A DNA stretch of 64,000 nucleotides, taken from Aristolochia californica. Its lineage: Eukaryota; Streptophyta; Magnoliopsida; Piperales; Aristolochiaceae. Made by a program: the position numbers and the translations under genes. The DNA is taken from assembly GCA_029961685.1 (NCBI GenBank), contig JARWKL010000009.1, forward strand, positions 8,523,758-8,587,757, given 5' to 3'. Position 1 is the stretch's first letter. Each line of letters begins with the position of its first letter. Below are positions 45,476-58,303 of the stretch, piece by piece. The notes beneath the pieces are model-generated. The model was not told where the DNA came from, made no database searches, and saw only the letters and a list, made by a program, of their open reading frames with translations.

Positions 45476-46183
45476 CTATATATGGCAGCAAGACTGAAAT
45501 CTAAGTAGAATTATGAAAAAATTGTAACCCAGTGTGAGGCCACAGATCACATTTTTTGCTGCCCCTGTTCTGCAAGAAGGAGCAACATCCTGCACAGGAC
45601 TGTAAGCATTGCTAGTGTAATACTCCATTGTGTATCCAATAATGAGTCCAGCCCACAATCCAATAGCAACACAGAAGAAGAAGTGCCAATTCTTAACTGG
45701 TTTCGCAACTCCAAAATCATAGAGGGTGAAGTTGAATGGCAGAGCAATGTAGCTGACAATTGCAATCCAAATAGTCATAAAAATGATGGAGATTAGAAGT
45801 TGTTGCTTCAATGAAGGTTCATAGCCAGAGAGGAGCATTTCATCAAATGTGTGAATTGCACGCTCCATTAGATCTGCTTTGGCAAAGGCACTAATCAATG
45901 ATGACCAGGTGACAACATTAGGACTAACACCATCTGAGACCATCTCTTCTGTTATTTACCATGCCAATTGCGACATTTTGGCATCTGCAAAAACCTTTAT
46001 AATTGTGTTGTAGGTGGTGAGATGTAATCTGCAAGCCCCAACTGATGCCATATGTCTTACTTTCTCGTAAATATCTTGTGCCCTCTCTACACTCTCAGCC
46101 AGACAATAGACATTTCGGAGTATGGTATATGTCACCAGATCAGCAAGGACATGTAATATTTGCTTTTGCTTGTAGATATGCAT
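45476..46183 (-). pseudogene. PPR/V-PPase fusion, unit 2 copy, broken
   Basis: The PPR half (45,956-46,183) and the V-PPase half with one PPR repeat (45,476-45,943) are separated by a TAA at about 45,954-45,959 where unit 1 encodes KITKEM. The V-PPase part reads [16 protein letters not shown], closer to the functional consensus than unit 1 (LWVGLI). Confidence 0.75.
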
Positions 46184-46192
46184 TGTATAGGT

Positions 46193-46855
46193 CTAATGAC
46201 GGCCATTCACAATCATGAGACTTATTGCCAAATTTGGGTCACACTTCAGAACACACATTTTTATCACATCATGTGACTCAATAATTTTTTTAACAAAGAT
46301 TCTATACCTGATTATGTTCTCACAAACAACAATATAATTCTTCAGTTGAAGTATTTTCTCTATCTGCTGACCAATATAGTTTAGGTCTGATTTGGCAGCA
46401 ACAACATCGCTATAATTCTTCTGAGATGACTCACAAAGAGCAATTAGTGCTCTCTGGCGAATTGCTGTAGCAGCAGCAGATAAATTGGCGTTCATTCCCT
46501 CGGCAAGTGGAAGCCTTCCCATTGATATAGAGTGCAAAATTGCCATTGCACCTCCCCTATCAATTTGCACGATTTCAACCATGCTCCCAGCTCCTGTCTT
46601 AATACCTCTTAGCATTTCTACATATATCTGGCAAGCACCTAGAGCATTCCAGAACAGTGTATGCACTTCAGTTATACTAATCCCTCCAAGCTCCTTCAAG
46701 TATCTACTTCCTTGAGACACACATCCAGCCACTACAAGGGACATACCATCCTTTTTGCATTTTGAATTTAAAGTTTCCTTGGCTGATGGACTAGAAGATT
46801 TCACAGTACACGTATTAGTGAACCAAGGATCTACCTCCTCTGGATTATCACGCAT
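46193..46855 (-). pseudogene. CDKAL1-like/PPR composite frame, unit 2 copy
   Basis: 220 open codons, same composition as 15,011-15,673: a methylthiotransferase N-terminal segment, an unassigned middle and the P-class PPR N-terminal segment. The frame is kept open in both copies despite about 25 differences. Confidence 0.6.
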
Positions 46856-49549
46856 TACATGTCCAAATGCTCAAAGCTGACCAGCCATATATTCACTATC
46901 ACTCTAATTATGGAAACACCCAAAAGTTTTCCTGTATATGCACTGTGTTCCAGGCATTTTTAGGGAAGAAGATACAGGTGCGCCATTGATTTTATGGGCA
47001 CTTTGATTTTATGGTTTCATCCCCACGGCCACTAATGACATATAGAGGCTAGGTGGCGGTCCACCAACTACAACGTCGCGTTCCGGCATTAAGTCGAATA
47101 GCTACCTGGTAGAGACGCCTTAGCCCCACACTTTGCATAACTGTACACCATATAATTCCAAGAAACCAGACCTAGTAGAATAATTTCATAGAACAGTGTT
47201 CGAGCGGACACTACATCTCCGCAGGCTGAATACATGTTAACCAAAGGATTTGTTCCACAAACGACCTCTGAAGGTTCGCAAGAATTAGTTGTAAGCACCA
47301 ACGGTGATGAAGTAGTTGATCTTCTCAATGAAGGTTCCTTCAAAGATTGGCCACTGCCTGCACAGAAACAAGACCACAACCAGGATAGTAAAGCAGAGAC
47401 GGCACACCAGAATCCACTGTGACACCATTTCTCCGATAGCCCATTTTCTGGCTGGTGTTTACCATTGTAACGAACAACATGTGAGAAACAAATTGAGATA
47501 AGGGGAAACAATTGTTTAATTTTACTGCCGGAATTCTCTTTTTCCGCCAAGGCAACAATTTCCACTGTGAAATCAAAGATTTTGGGTTTTTGGTCTTTCT
47601 TGTTTGCATCTGCTAGCACGACCCATTGATTTATCAACGAGATCTTCCCCGCACCGTCGTTGCCGAGAAGAATGACCTTAGGAAATTTTTATCAACGGCG
47701 AACAACAGCCACTATGTTGACGAAGGAGGTATCTGGGCAAACTTTATCATTGAGCCTCTAGGCTCGAAAATTTCCAGTCTCCCTGACTTCGGATTTCTAG
47801 AGGCTGGGCTTTAGTTTAGGTTGCCGAGTACAGAGGAGCTCGACAAAAACTTATGAGCCCAAATCGGGTTGTTCCAAAGAAATTTGAGGTCGATCGACTT
47901 CGGAACAGCCAAAATTATTTGTTGAGACAAAGGTTGCCCCGTCTTCTTCTAGAACAACGACTTTTCAATCTCTTCGACATTTCAATGGAAGATGGACGTA
48001 TATCATCAGGCATTGCTGCTATACACATTTCCATTTTGAGTCTGTCGAGTTGCTGGTCGATTCTTTTCATTCATGCCTCAGCTTATGCCTGCATTGCTGC
48101 CCTTCGTACCTCCTTTTCAAGTCTGTCGATTTGGAGTCAAAGAGTTGGGATTTGTTCCAACAGCTGTCTGATATAAGCAAACCTCACCTCATTTTTTACC
48201 CATACATTCTACACTCTAACAACCAAATCTCTTAACTCGTCTCGTCAATGCTGGAATACCCCATGTTACCCTGCTCTAATACCCAGTTGTTATGGTCCCG
48301 GATCTAACACAGTGATTCGTAGGGAAGAAAAAGAGAAGAGAAGAATAAAGTCGAAGGGAAGCTTGAAAACCCTAAGTTCATTAAGGAGAACGCACACCCC
48401 TGAGCTCGTTTAGGAGAACTCAAAACCTTGGTTAGACTAAAATCAGACTTGTCTTTTCTCATTCCTTTCACCCCTTAAGTCGGGTTTACGCTAACAAGGG
48501 TTCAAGAGAAAGAATTACAGTATTGCCCCTATGGCATACTAACTCATCAATTAAAATAAAAATGAAGCAAAAGTAAATAGAAAGAAAAATAATTAACTTA
48601 ATACTAAAAGACTCAACCATTGTGCCTTTGCATTACCCAGCCTGCTATTGAGTTCATAACAATGTATATGAACAATATGCATATATGCATGTTAGTAATT
48701 TGATTCATTCCATTTCCGGTAAGTTCCTAAATATGTTTCTCATTGTTTGTTTAATGTACGTTTAAACTCTAGCAAGAAATGACAATTCTAAACCTTGTCA
48801 ATCTGATCATTTGCCGCCTCTGCAAAAGATGACACTTTTTTGGCAGATTTATCATGAACGCTTGGACCAGTGGGCATCTAAAATCTCCTCTCTCTGACAT
48901 CTCATCGTTGTTCAAACTCTCTATGACAATCCAATGAAAATTTAGACCAACTACCGATTTCACAAATAATTAAAACTCAAAACTTCAAGAAAATCGAGAC
49001 GAAGCCGCAAGAAGATGATAGGAAAATCCCAATGATTGATGCAACAAAACTTCTCTCCACATCAAATCACTTAGCTCTGGGAAAACATGCTTCACTTAGA
49101 TGAATCAATACCCTTATCCAACGTCTCAAACTATAGTGTTAATAATGACGTCAATGCAAATTTGTAGGATCACTGAAGCAACACCTGTAGCCAGTTTTAG
49201 ATGTGAGAAGTTGGATTGTAACCTGCCATACAGATAAAATTCACAACATTACCATTTTTTATACCTTTTACATGACGCAAGGCAAACACTATGAGAAGTA
49301 CAAAACACATGAGTTTGAAGCATTCACTTAATGAAGTTGAATCTAAGCAGGCCCAATTAGTAGCAAAAGATAGAATTTTTTTTTCTTTTCCGATCACCTA
49401 CAAGTCTGATTTTCTTCTTTCCAAAATTCAAGAAGTTGTGAGTGCAATTAGTAGTTTGGAAGAAAAAGAAGAAAATAGTAGCAAGTTTATGGTTACCAAG
49501 TCATGAAAAAACGATCACCATCAACAGCACACAAAGGAAACTAATCCAA

Positions 49550-50005
49550 CACAAGAATGCCCCCCCGAAGAGGAAGTGCAGCAGATAAAGGTTTTGATGC
49601 GTCTGCAAGTCCGCCAGATTTATGGTGGCCTCACCAAGGATGCTAGAACGAGATGATCCTTGACAAAACAGAAGAATATCCCTTCTAAATGTCTACTAAA
49701 GATAAAGAACTCTAAATTAGTTTAACACAATAACAAAATAATAGGCTTCTATAAGAAAAGAAAGAGATGAGATATAGGGTCCAAGTGAGAGAGAGAGAGA
49801 GAGAGAGAGAGAAGTTCAAAAGAACGACAGATACCATTGCAACCACAAGGTTGTAGAGCTTCTCCTCAAACATTTTAGTTTTAGCATCTTGGAATAGTAT
49901 TGCAGTCTCATAGATAGGATCCGACCATTTGCAGTTCTCATTCCCCACATTGGCTTTGGTTGTTTTTGTTTTTGTTGTCTTTCCAGTATCAACAAGAATA
50001 AAAAA
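49550..50005 (-). pseudogene. NT-C2 domain exons, unit 2 copy
   Basis: Copy of 18,340-18,790, with exons at 49,550-49,656 and 49,835-50,005. The same one-base shift after ATINLAD is present, so it predates the duplication. An adjacent (GA)n run (49,786-49,812) is longer here than in unit 1. Confidence 0.8.
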
Positions 50006-50559
50006 ATCAGATCATTATTAGGGCAATACAACGAGCAACCAAATGATAGGTCAATTCCACTCCACAAATCAGTGGTAGCTCTAGCTCAAGAAACTTGAAA
50101 CAATGTCAGATGAAAACTAAATGCTGAGATATCTATCCAAATAGCCATTTCAAGAGCAATGAAAAAGCCACATTTCGGAATGGAAATAAACTTAGCTCTA
50201 ACATAAGGTCATATTTAACAAAAGGCTTACTTGTGTAGCATGGAAATGTAGCCAAAAAACCACTTTTACTTTTGCCTTTCTAAAGTTAGCTATCCTGGAC
50301 ATTATGTCGAATCAACCAAACATAACCAGGAAAAATACAGAAAAATTACATTCCTGGATAGTATTAGGCATTTTCATTATTAAATTTGAAAATGCTTAAA
50401 ATCAAAGAGCATCTTACGTAGAGAAGCAAAGAAAGGAACTGAAAAGGAAACAAGAAGGCAAGTAAATATGAAATTCAACAAGGGCGTTTGAAACTGACGT
50501 GCTGATGGCAGCTGCTCTTTTTCGCTTGCAAACTGAGAATTGACATTCAATAGAAATAG

Positions 50560-51655
50560 CAATTAAATATCTGCGTGAACAGTACAGAACGACGTCGGAA
50601 ACGAGAGGTAAGCACCAGGCATTTTGACGCACATGCGCACGGGCCCAAGTCCTCCCACGGGCGGCATACCCTTGTCTTGTAAGAATTGGGTTTGTGAGAG
50701 AGAAAAAGCCTATTTCCGACGCCGATGACCAAGCATGAGCGGCACCAGGCGGCTCATCCACCAGAATTCCATCGATTATAAGGACTTTCTCTTCGGCAAT
50801 CTCCACCAGTAACTTGTTCAATGGCGACGATCTTGACAGAGGAGTCACACCGTTCTGATGGGCGAGAGCGGGGAAAAAATGGAAGCTAGCTGCGACGGTA
50901 CTCGACGGAAGTAGTGTATAGGGTCAGATTTTTCGCGGTGGAGGGTAACCTGACATGAGAGAAGCGGAGGTGTGCCTGGTCCACATCGAGAGTGTCCGGG
51001 GGGGCGGTACCGGTGGTGTCTATTGATGAGGAAATTGTCTTCTCGCTAGGGGGGATTATTTTTTTCCTTCTAACTTAGGTCCTCTGGTTTCCACCAAGGA
51101 TGAGGAACGACGCGGAGGGAAAAGTTTCCAGCGGCGTCGGCAAGGAACTTTTTTCGGCAATAACGGTTGTGATGACGGAAACGGTGACGACGGAAACAAA
51201 GGTGAAGGCAGACTAGGGGGAAGAAATATAGCGGTGGCCACAAAATCAGTGGTGATGAAAAGGCAGAAGGCGGCCGGTGAGGCAATTGTCGACAGCGACA
51301 AAGGTGGCCACAACAACGGATGGGAGGGGCTCAGCAGTGACGAGGGGAGGAAGAATTCCTCCCCCCCCCCCCCCCCCCCCCCCTCGCTCTCTCTCCCCTC
51401 TCTCCCACTCCGCTCGACGCTCCAGCTCTTGGTCCCGCTCCCTAGTCCCGACTCCCCCGAATCCTGCACCGCTTGTTAAATTAACGAGTCGGCTCATGAG
51501 CTTTCGAGCCAAACTTTGATTCAGTTGAGCTCGGCTCGTTAATTTAAACGAGCCGATCCCGGATCTCAAAATCGGCTCAAGATCCAGGTATACTGAATTG
51601 AACCGTGCCAGAACAGAGCAGAGCTCGAGCCAGCTTGGTTTGAAACCACCCATAA
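50560..51655. other. GC-rich unassigned segment, unit 2 copy
   Basis: Copy of 19,471-20,527. It has a run of 23 C at 51,361-51,383 at a site where unit 1 has only 'ttttccccc' (20,282), and 5-6 G at the site of the unit 1 poly-G. Confidence 0.45.
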
Positions 51656-52379
51656 CTGTCAGACTTTCATATTGCGGACATCACATCTATTCCTGGAACC
51701 GTCTTATCATTATGACTCAAGTTTGTTGCAGGCTCGGTGTTCCAACTAAACCCGTTACAAGCTCTTTAATCTGACACCATTGGTTTAAGCATTCAGAAAT
51801 GTGTGTTGTGATGATTGAATGTGGGAGTGTAATTCTTAAATGTTCTAAAAGGATGGTTAATGTATCGTAATAACTTTTATTATATTGTGTGATGAAGTAC
51901 TTATTGAAATTTGAATATTAGAATGATGTTTTAGGAGCACAAGAATGGTTTATTATTCACACTTGTCTTGTTAGATTTTTTTTGTCTTCTTTTTTTTACC
52001 TCTTGCTCTTTATGGATATTGCTCTATAGATTCCATTTCTCATTCAATCATTTTCATCCAAATTCCAACTTTCATACAATGAGAAAATACAATTTATGTG
52101 ACCAGAATTTGAAACCATCAAAACGTCCAATCTGAAGTTGTGTGAGCAAACAGATTCCATTTTGCATTCAGTCCTTTCCATCCAAATGCCAACTTCGATA
52201 TAATGAGAAATGCAATTTAAGTGAATAGTATTAGAAACCTTCGAAACTTCCTCCTAATACTCACCAAAGGAATTCTTCTCTTCTTGTCCACCAAACCACC
52301 GTCTTGGTACTATTCAACCTAAGGAATTGTTGAGTAAGTTAAATTAAAACTTCCTAAAATTGATATAGATAATGTTCAA
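51656..52379 (+). repeat. Right flank of unit 2, empty copia site
   Basis: Uninterrupted 'ggctcggtgttccaac' at about 51,733 shows the target site before insertion of copia element 2. It is collinear with 20,528-21,060 and 22,370-23,013. Confidence 0.8.
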
Positions 52380-54270
52380 GGCCATCTCAATGCCCTTCCC
52401 AAAAAAATTTAGAAATCCAAATCTAGAAATATCCTCCACTAGTTCTGGGAAGGGATAGGTCTTCCCTTTCAGTGCTTATTTCTTGAGCCTAATGGACATT
52501 AGCTATTTACATTTTCGGGTCCTTTCATACACCTTTCTTGTCACAAGGCAATATGGAATTTTCTTTTTCAGATATCTACACATCTTAAAAGAAAGATTAC
52601 TTTCGTGCGAATATTTTCCAAACAAATCATTCCTACAAACTTCAAGGGGGGTTTAGTGCATTTTGAAAGTGAAAGTCAAAGTGAATTATTTTTTTATGTT
52701 AGTATGCATAATGGAAAGTTTAGTGGAAAGTACATAAGAAATTTATTAATAAAATACTCCAATAGATTTAAAATTTATAGGATATTGTTTATCTAAATTT
52801 TCTATTAATAAGTTAGGATAGATTTTAACTCTTCTTAATTCATCAATAATAATAATAATTAAAATTTATTTATTTAATTAATTACTTATATATAAATAAA
52901 TAACTTAAAAAATTTCACTTTTATGATATCAAAATGCCTAATCAAATTGTTACTTTTTAATATCTAAATTCTCACTCCTAAAATAATAATTAAATATAAT
53001 ATTAAAATTTATAAATTTAGGTAAATAAAAAGACGGTATTTTATTATTCAAAAATACTTTTAAATTTTAAATTTATTAGATTTTTTATTTAAATAAACTC
53101 AAACATATCTAATTAATTTTAAAGTATTAAATAATTAAAAAAATTATGACAATTTATTTAATTAAATATTTATAAAATGATTAAACAAATCCATGCTTTT
53201 ATATTATCCAAATGTTAATCAAATAGTTACTTTAAAAAATCTAAATTCTCACTCTTAAAATAGTCATTAAATATAATGTGAAAAATAAGAATTTTATATA
53301 AATAAAAAAGTTTATTTTATTTTACAAAATCATCTAATAGATTTTACTTTTAATTTAGATAGCAATATTTGGCTAAAATAAAATAAATTTTAAGAAGTTT
53401 TAAATTAATAAAAAATTAATTTGTTTTAAATAAAAATATAATTTTAAAAAATAAAACTTATCTAAAATTAATAAAAAAATTAATAATTAATTTTTTAGTT
53501 AAATATATAAAAATATGATCAAACAAATACTTTCTTTTATAATATCCAAATTCTTAATCAAATTGTTACTTGTGTAAAATCCAAATTCTCACTCTTAAAT
53601 TAGAAATCAAATATAATATTAAAATCATGAATTTATGTAAATAAAAATAGTTAAAATTACTTAGTTAGATTTAATTTTTATAATTTAATTATTTTAACTT
53701 TTTTAATAATGTAAGATAAATTTCAACTTGTTTAAATTAATAATTAATTAATTAAATTAATCTTTTTAAATTTAATTAAATGTATAAAATAAAATACTTA
53801 AACAAATATTTAATTTTATTATATCGAAATGCGAAAATGAGAGGGCAAAATGAGCATAACAAGAGTGAGAGAGCAAGTGAGCATGCGAGTGAAAGTGAAT
53901 TCACTAACCTCAGGGAGGAGTGATTTTACTTTTCCTCGTTTTTTTTCTCAAGAATGAGTGTCACTCGCCAGTTACGGTACACACTAACAGGTTTTGGGCT
54001 ATTTTCACTAATGAAAGTACTTTCATTTTCACTTTCACTTCAGAGTGTACTAATAAGGCCTTAGGGTGCTCAATGGAAAGTGCAACGTAAAGTACTCTCT
54101 TGTGTTAGTGTACATAATGGAAAATATATTAATAAAATACTGTGATAGATTTGACCTTATTAAGATAGTTTTATTTAGATTTTTCAATTAACAAAATAAG
54201 ATAAGTAACTTAAAAATTAAAAATAAAACTCGGTGGAAGGTTTTCATGGGCTTCAAGATCCCATGGGATA
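52380..54270 (-). repeat. Right inverted arm of unit 2
   Basis: Inverted relative to 25,385-27,275 and collinear with 23,014-24,700. AT-rich, no gene. Confidence 0.82.
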
Positions 54271-54440
54271 TTATCAATTTTGTTGACTCTATGGATTTCT
54301 AGAACGCTCTCACCACAATCGCCACCATCTACTCAATTTTGGCTTACTACAATTGATGGTATCCTAATTTCTTCCATCTATTGACCTAGTTTATAATTTG
54401 TTGTTTCTCTTCGCCTCGTTTCTAACACCAAAATTGTAAA

Positions 54441-54659
54441 TTGGAAGGGAGGACAAGATATAGAATTGTGCATTCAGCGGAGAAGGATGAAAAGTTACCC
54501 AGAGAGAGCATTTGCACTACTATTCCGATAGAGGCACTCCCGACGGTGAATCGGTTGGACGAAATTATGTATGAATTGAAAGACCAATTTGTTGGGTTGA
54601 ACTTGTGGGAGATGGGATTACGTCTTCAACTATGTCAAAACCTTCCAGACAAACCTTGA
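54441..54659 (+). pseudogene. Exon-like sequence at end of right arm, least rearranged copy
   Basis: Here the exon-like sequence does not break off as at 295 and 25,000. It reads RESICTTIPIEALPTVNRLD and on through EIMYELKDQFVGLNLWEMG, so it represents the continuous form from which both palindrome arms derive. The family remains unrecognised. The downstream sequence is unique in this window. Confidence 0.4.
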
Positions 54660-55614
54660 CCAGAAACTACTACCTAACCGTTTCGAGGTCGAATGGAACA
54701 ACATTTCAAGAGAAGCTACTCCGACTTCCTTATCTAGACATGTCACTGGTGGGAAGCAGGGGTGGCATCGACCTGAGCCGAGCCTGAACCTGCCTATGTT
54801 CGAGCCTGGTTGAAAATTTATATTCTAGTAAAAACTAGAAATGTTTTTCCTATGATACATATTTCCAAAAAGTCTTTTAAATAAAATCCTATTACTATTA
54901 GTGACTTACTAGAAAATTATAAGAAATATTTTAAAGGTAAATGCAATGTATCAGTAAATATGTATATCAAATTATAAGATTGAGATTGAAATTTGAATAT
55001 TTGAACAATGTATAGAAAAGAATAGTTTGTTTATTCGCTTTTTGAGCCTATGGTGGATAAGTATGTGCATTACATTTTATGTTTTTCTTCTTTTTGATGT
55101 GTTATTGGACATCACTCGTGTTTGTTTCGGTAACAATTTGTCAGATCAAAGCATAGCAAGATGAAGTTTCAATTTTTTAGTGATCTAATGCATGGCCTTA
55201 GCTTCTCATTATGTCACTATCCGGTGGTTCCAAGCAACCCAGTAATACTATTGAAGATCGTGTTGGTAGCAAGGGGTTGTTCATGCCAAAATATGTAATT
55301 GATGTATGAGATATCTTATGTAAATGGATGAATAGTGTATCATAAAATGGGATGGACTATGTGATGAGATTTAAATGTGAATGCTTATTCAATAATATGA
55401 GAGAAAGGTTGATTTATATGAATTGAGTGAGTTTTTCTTTCTTTTTTCTTATAACCTTTCATAGCTCATGGCAGATATATCTTGTACCATGGACTATGTT
55501 TCTCATTTTTTAGCATGTTGTCGTACCACCAAATTCATAATTCCAAGTGGAAGCAGTATGTAGTCATCGAGCACAAGCGAAAAAATATACACTTGCACAC
55601 AGGATTGTTGTAAC
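54660..55614. other. Unique sequence, no gene seen
   Basis: AT-rich single-copy sequence within the window. I see no exon, LTR or repeat. It replaces the left arm that follows the right arm at the other two junctions. Confidence 0.5.
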
Positions 55615-56074
55615 TGTCAATGTCTTAGGCAAGAGTACTTCCTAGAATTACTCTTGCTCAAGCTCGCTTAACTTCTAAGTTCTGAGTCAGATACCTAGCC
55701 AATACAACTCGAAAAGACTAGCCGTTTAAGGTGCAGAAAGCCAAGTACCTAACTCAGACCACAAACTCTAACAAGAGTGGACGGAACCACTCTGACACCC
55801 ACCCCCGCCCATTCTGGAGCCGCTTCTCATGGGATACGAACGCGGGCCGTGGTGTGCCTAGCTCTGATACCATGTCAAAGTCTTAGTCAAGAGTGCTTCC
55901 TAGGAGGTCACCCATCCTAGAATTACTCTTGCCCAAGTTCACTTAACTTCGGAGTTCTGAGTCTCAGATACCTAACCAATACAACCAGAAAAGACTAACC
56001 GTTTAATGTGCGAAAAGCCAAGTACCTAACTCAGACCACAAACTCTAACAAGAGTGGACGGAACCACTCTGACA
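55615..56074 (-). mobile_element. Cassandra-type TRIM with 5S rRNA-derived LTRs
   Basis: LTRs lie at 55,615-55,797 and 55,873-56,074. On the - strand the right LTR contains AACTCCGAAGTTAAGTGAAC, then TTGGGCAAGAGTA and AGGATGGGTGACCTCCTAGG. These match plant 5S rRNA from about nucleotide 45 onward, including the internal RNA polymerase III control region. The LTR is followed by the primer site TGGTATCAGAGCTAGGC, and the interior (75 bp) ends with a polypurine tract (GGGCGGGGGTGG). The left LTR lacks 17 bp ('ggaggtcacccatccta') between short 'cctag' repeats. No clear target duplication is seen (GTAAC and ACAAT). Confidence 0.9.
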
Positions 56075-56414
56075 ACAATGTATATTGCATCTAAGTAAAA
56101 TTTTAAACAGAATAATTATCTACAAGGTTAAGCATGAAATGTTCCTTTTAAATAAAAATTTAGTACCCCTCTTTCAATTTGATTGCAAGCACCACACTGA
56201 CAAAAGCATTTAGGAAAAAAGTTCTCTCTCTCTCTCTCTCTTGTTTGAATATGAATTATTCATTGTTGTTCTTGCAGGGAATCCTTACTGTTGTCTCCCG
56301 TCCCTTCCATTCATTACAAACTCTTCTACCAACTGACTCCAACAAACACTCCAAACATGAATCACCGTTGAAGCAAATTCAGTCTTTGAATTAAATCAAC
56401 TGAAAGTAAAGTAA
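56075..56414. other. Unique sequence between Cassandra and the unit flank
   Basis: It holds a (CT)n run at 56,224-56,241 and no recognisable gene. Confidence 0.5.
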
Positions 56415-56501
56415 CTACTGTCAGACCTTCATATTTTGGACATCACATCTATTCCTGGAACCTCTCTGTCATTATGACTCAAGTTTGTTGCAGGCTCGGT
56501 G
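56415..56501 (+). repeat. Short piece of unit right flank with TSD
   Basis: 'aactactgtcagaccttcat' to 'ggctcggtg' corresponds to 51,650-51,737. It ends in CGGTG, the left target duplication of copia element 2. The join to unique sequence is at about 56,415. Confidence 0.8.
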
Positions 56502-56829
56502 TGACAAATCAAAATCAAGGGACTGACGGAACAGTCCAAACACCCACAAGAGAGAGCGTAGCTCTCTGGTTTCACGGCGAAACGAAGCAGACGAAAGATT
56601 AATCAAAATGTTTTCGTTGGGATTTTTCCCCTTTCATTAGGTATTTAACCTTTAGGTTTTCCTGTTACAAAATGGCCCATGGGTCCAAGACGACACCCCC
56701 CCCCCCCCCCCCCCCCTCTTGTCCCATTAAGCCTAGTGAAATTACCCTATGTACATATCCCAAATTATACAACAATTATCAACATAAATTACATTTAATA
56801 TATATTTTAACATATCGTAACATCCCCCC

Positions 56830-57240
56830 TCAAATTGATGATGGTGAGTCAACCAGCAACAATTTGCCAACCAAAAAATTATGTCGAGATTGAGACGATG
56901 CTTTGGTGAAGACATCGGCCACTTGAAGATCCGAAGAAATGTACAAAAGAGATATTACCCGGCGCTCCAAAGTGTCATGGATGGAGTGACAGTCAACCTC
57001 AATATGCTTGGTACGCTCATGAAAAACCGGATTGGCTGCAATCTGTATAGCACTTGTATTATTTGCATGAAGCGGTGTAGATGAAGGCTGAGGAAACTGG
57101 AGCTCAGCAAGAAGACCACGGAGCCAAATAACTTCCGCACACGCAATAGACATAGCACGATACTCGGCCTCGGTAGATGACTTGGACACTCGATCTTGTT
57201 TCTTACATTTCCAAGAAATCAGTGCATCGCCTAAAAACAT
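56830..57240 (-). pseudogene. Copia element 2 RNase H
   Basis: 136 open codons read LISWKCKKQDRVSKSSTEAE, then AIQIAANPVFHERTKHIEVD and VADVFTKA. They end within a few bases of the polypurine tract. The frame is displaced from RT, and 57,231-57,443 carries the connecting segment in another frame. Confidence 0.9.
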
Positions 57241-57402
57241 ACACCAGCCTGTAGTAGAGCAACGGGTATCGGGGCACCCTGCCCAATCAGCATCACTGTA
57301 GGCAACCAGTTGTAGCGCAGAGCCAGTAGGAAAAAATAAACCACGAGCAGGGGAGCCGCGTAGATAGCAGATGATGCGCTGAACTGCCGCAAGATGAAGG
57401 TG

Positions 57403-58191
57403 TCAAGGAGATGCCATAAACTGACTGACCTTATGAACAACATAGGAAATGTCCGGGCGAGTAGTAGTCAAGTAGATGAGACTCCCGACTAGTCGTCGAT
57501 AGATAGTCGGATCGTCAAGGAGAGTCCCTTCATCTTTCCGATATTTGACATTAACCTCCATAGGGGTAGCCACCGAAGATGTGTCCTCCAACCCAGCGAG
57601 TGTGATAAGAACTTGAATATACTTATGTTGGTTTAAGAAAATACCTTTGAGTGTGTGATGGACCTCCAGCCCTAAGAAGTAAGTGAGGCGTCCAAGATCC
57701 TTCATATGAAAAGTGGCATGCAACACCTTCTGAAGCTTGGTAATCAGTCCAGAATCAGTGCCAGTAATGATGATGTCATCCACATAAACCAAGAGAATGA
57801 CCATGCCCGCAACAGACTTATGATTAAAGATAGATGAATCATACTGACTCTGGGTAAATCGGTGGAGGATAAGTGTGCTAAAAAATTTCTCAAACCAAGC
57901 TCGGGGGGCTTCTTTAAGCCCATACAAAGGACGTCGGAGCTTGCAGACATGATCAGGAGAGGATGTAGACATACCCGAGGGAAGCTTTATATAGACATCT
58001 TCCTGCAGATCACCGTGGAGAAAGGCATTCTTCACATCCATCTGATGCAATGGCCAAGATTGAGAGGCCGTACTGGCTAAGATAGTACGAACTGTGGTCA
58101 TCTTGGCAACTGGGGCAAAAGTTTCCTCATAATCAATCCCATATTCCTGCCTGTTCCCCAGGGCCACAAGACGGGCTTTGTACCGATCCAA
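57403..58191 (-). pseudogene. Copia element 2 reverse transcriptase
   Basis: 262 open codons start MDRYKARLVALGNRQEYGID and include HQMDVKNAFLHGDL, PLYGLKEAPRAWFEKF, the YVDDIIITG active site, and RPDISYVVHKVSQFMASP at the end. The catalytic aspartates are present. Confidence 0.92.
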
Positions 58192-58303
58192 CGATCCATC
58201 TGAACGCAGCTTGACAGAGAAGATTCACTTACTTCCAAGAGGTCGAATAGTAGGAGGGCAAGCCACAATGTCTCAGGTGTGATTCTCCTCTAGCGCTTGT
58301 AGT

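Larger units (their letters stand above)
42304..48661 (-). mobile_element. Gypsy element with host fragments, unit 2 copy
   Basis: Copy of 12,758-17,454 with flanks GTGGA and ATGTA, each one base from the unit 1 GTGTA. LTRs lie at 42,304-42,677 and about 48,288-48,661. The pol tail is at 42,678-42,809, the KUP fragment at 43,241-43,325, PLS-PPR at 43,525-43,730, V-PPase at 45,400-45,840, P-class PPR at 45,843-46,360, CDKAL1-like at 46,673-46,855 and PLS-PPR at 47,020-47,290. A 1.6-kb insertion splits the PLS-PPR fragment from the V-PPase fragment. Confidence 0.87.

Noticed and set aside
24713..54270. Second unit as a pure assembly artefact of the other haplotype
   Set aside because: It cannot be excluded from sequence alone, but a third partial copy, recombinant junctions and many unit-specific insertions make a real tandem array the simpler reading.
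55888..55960. 5S rRNA gene on the - strand
   Set aside because: Only part of the 5S sequence is present, it is diverged, and it sits inside an LTR followed by a Met-tRNA primer site; it is a Cassandra LTR.
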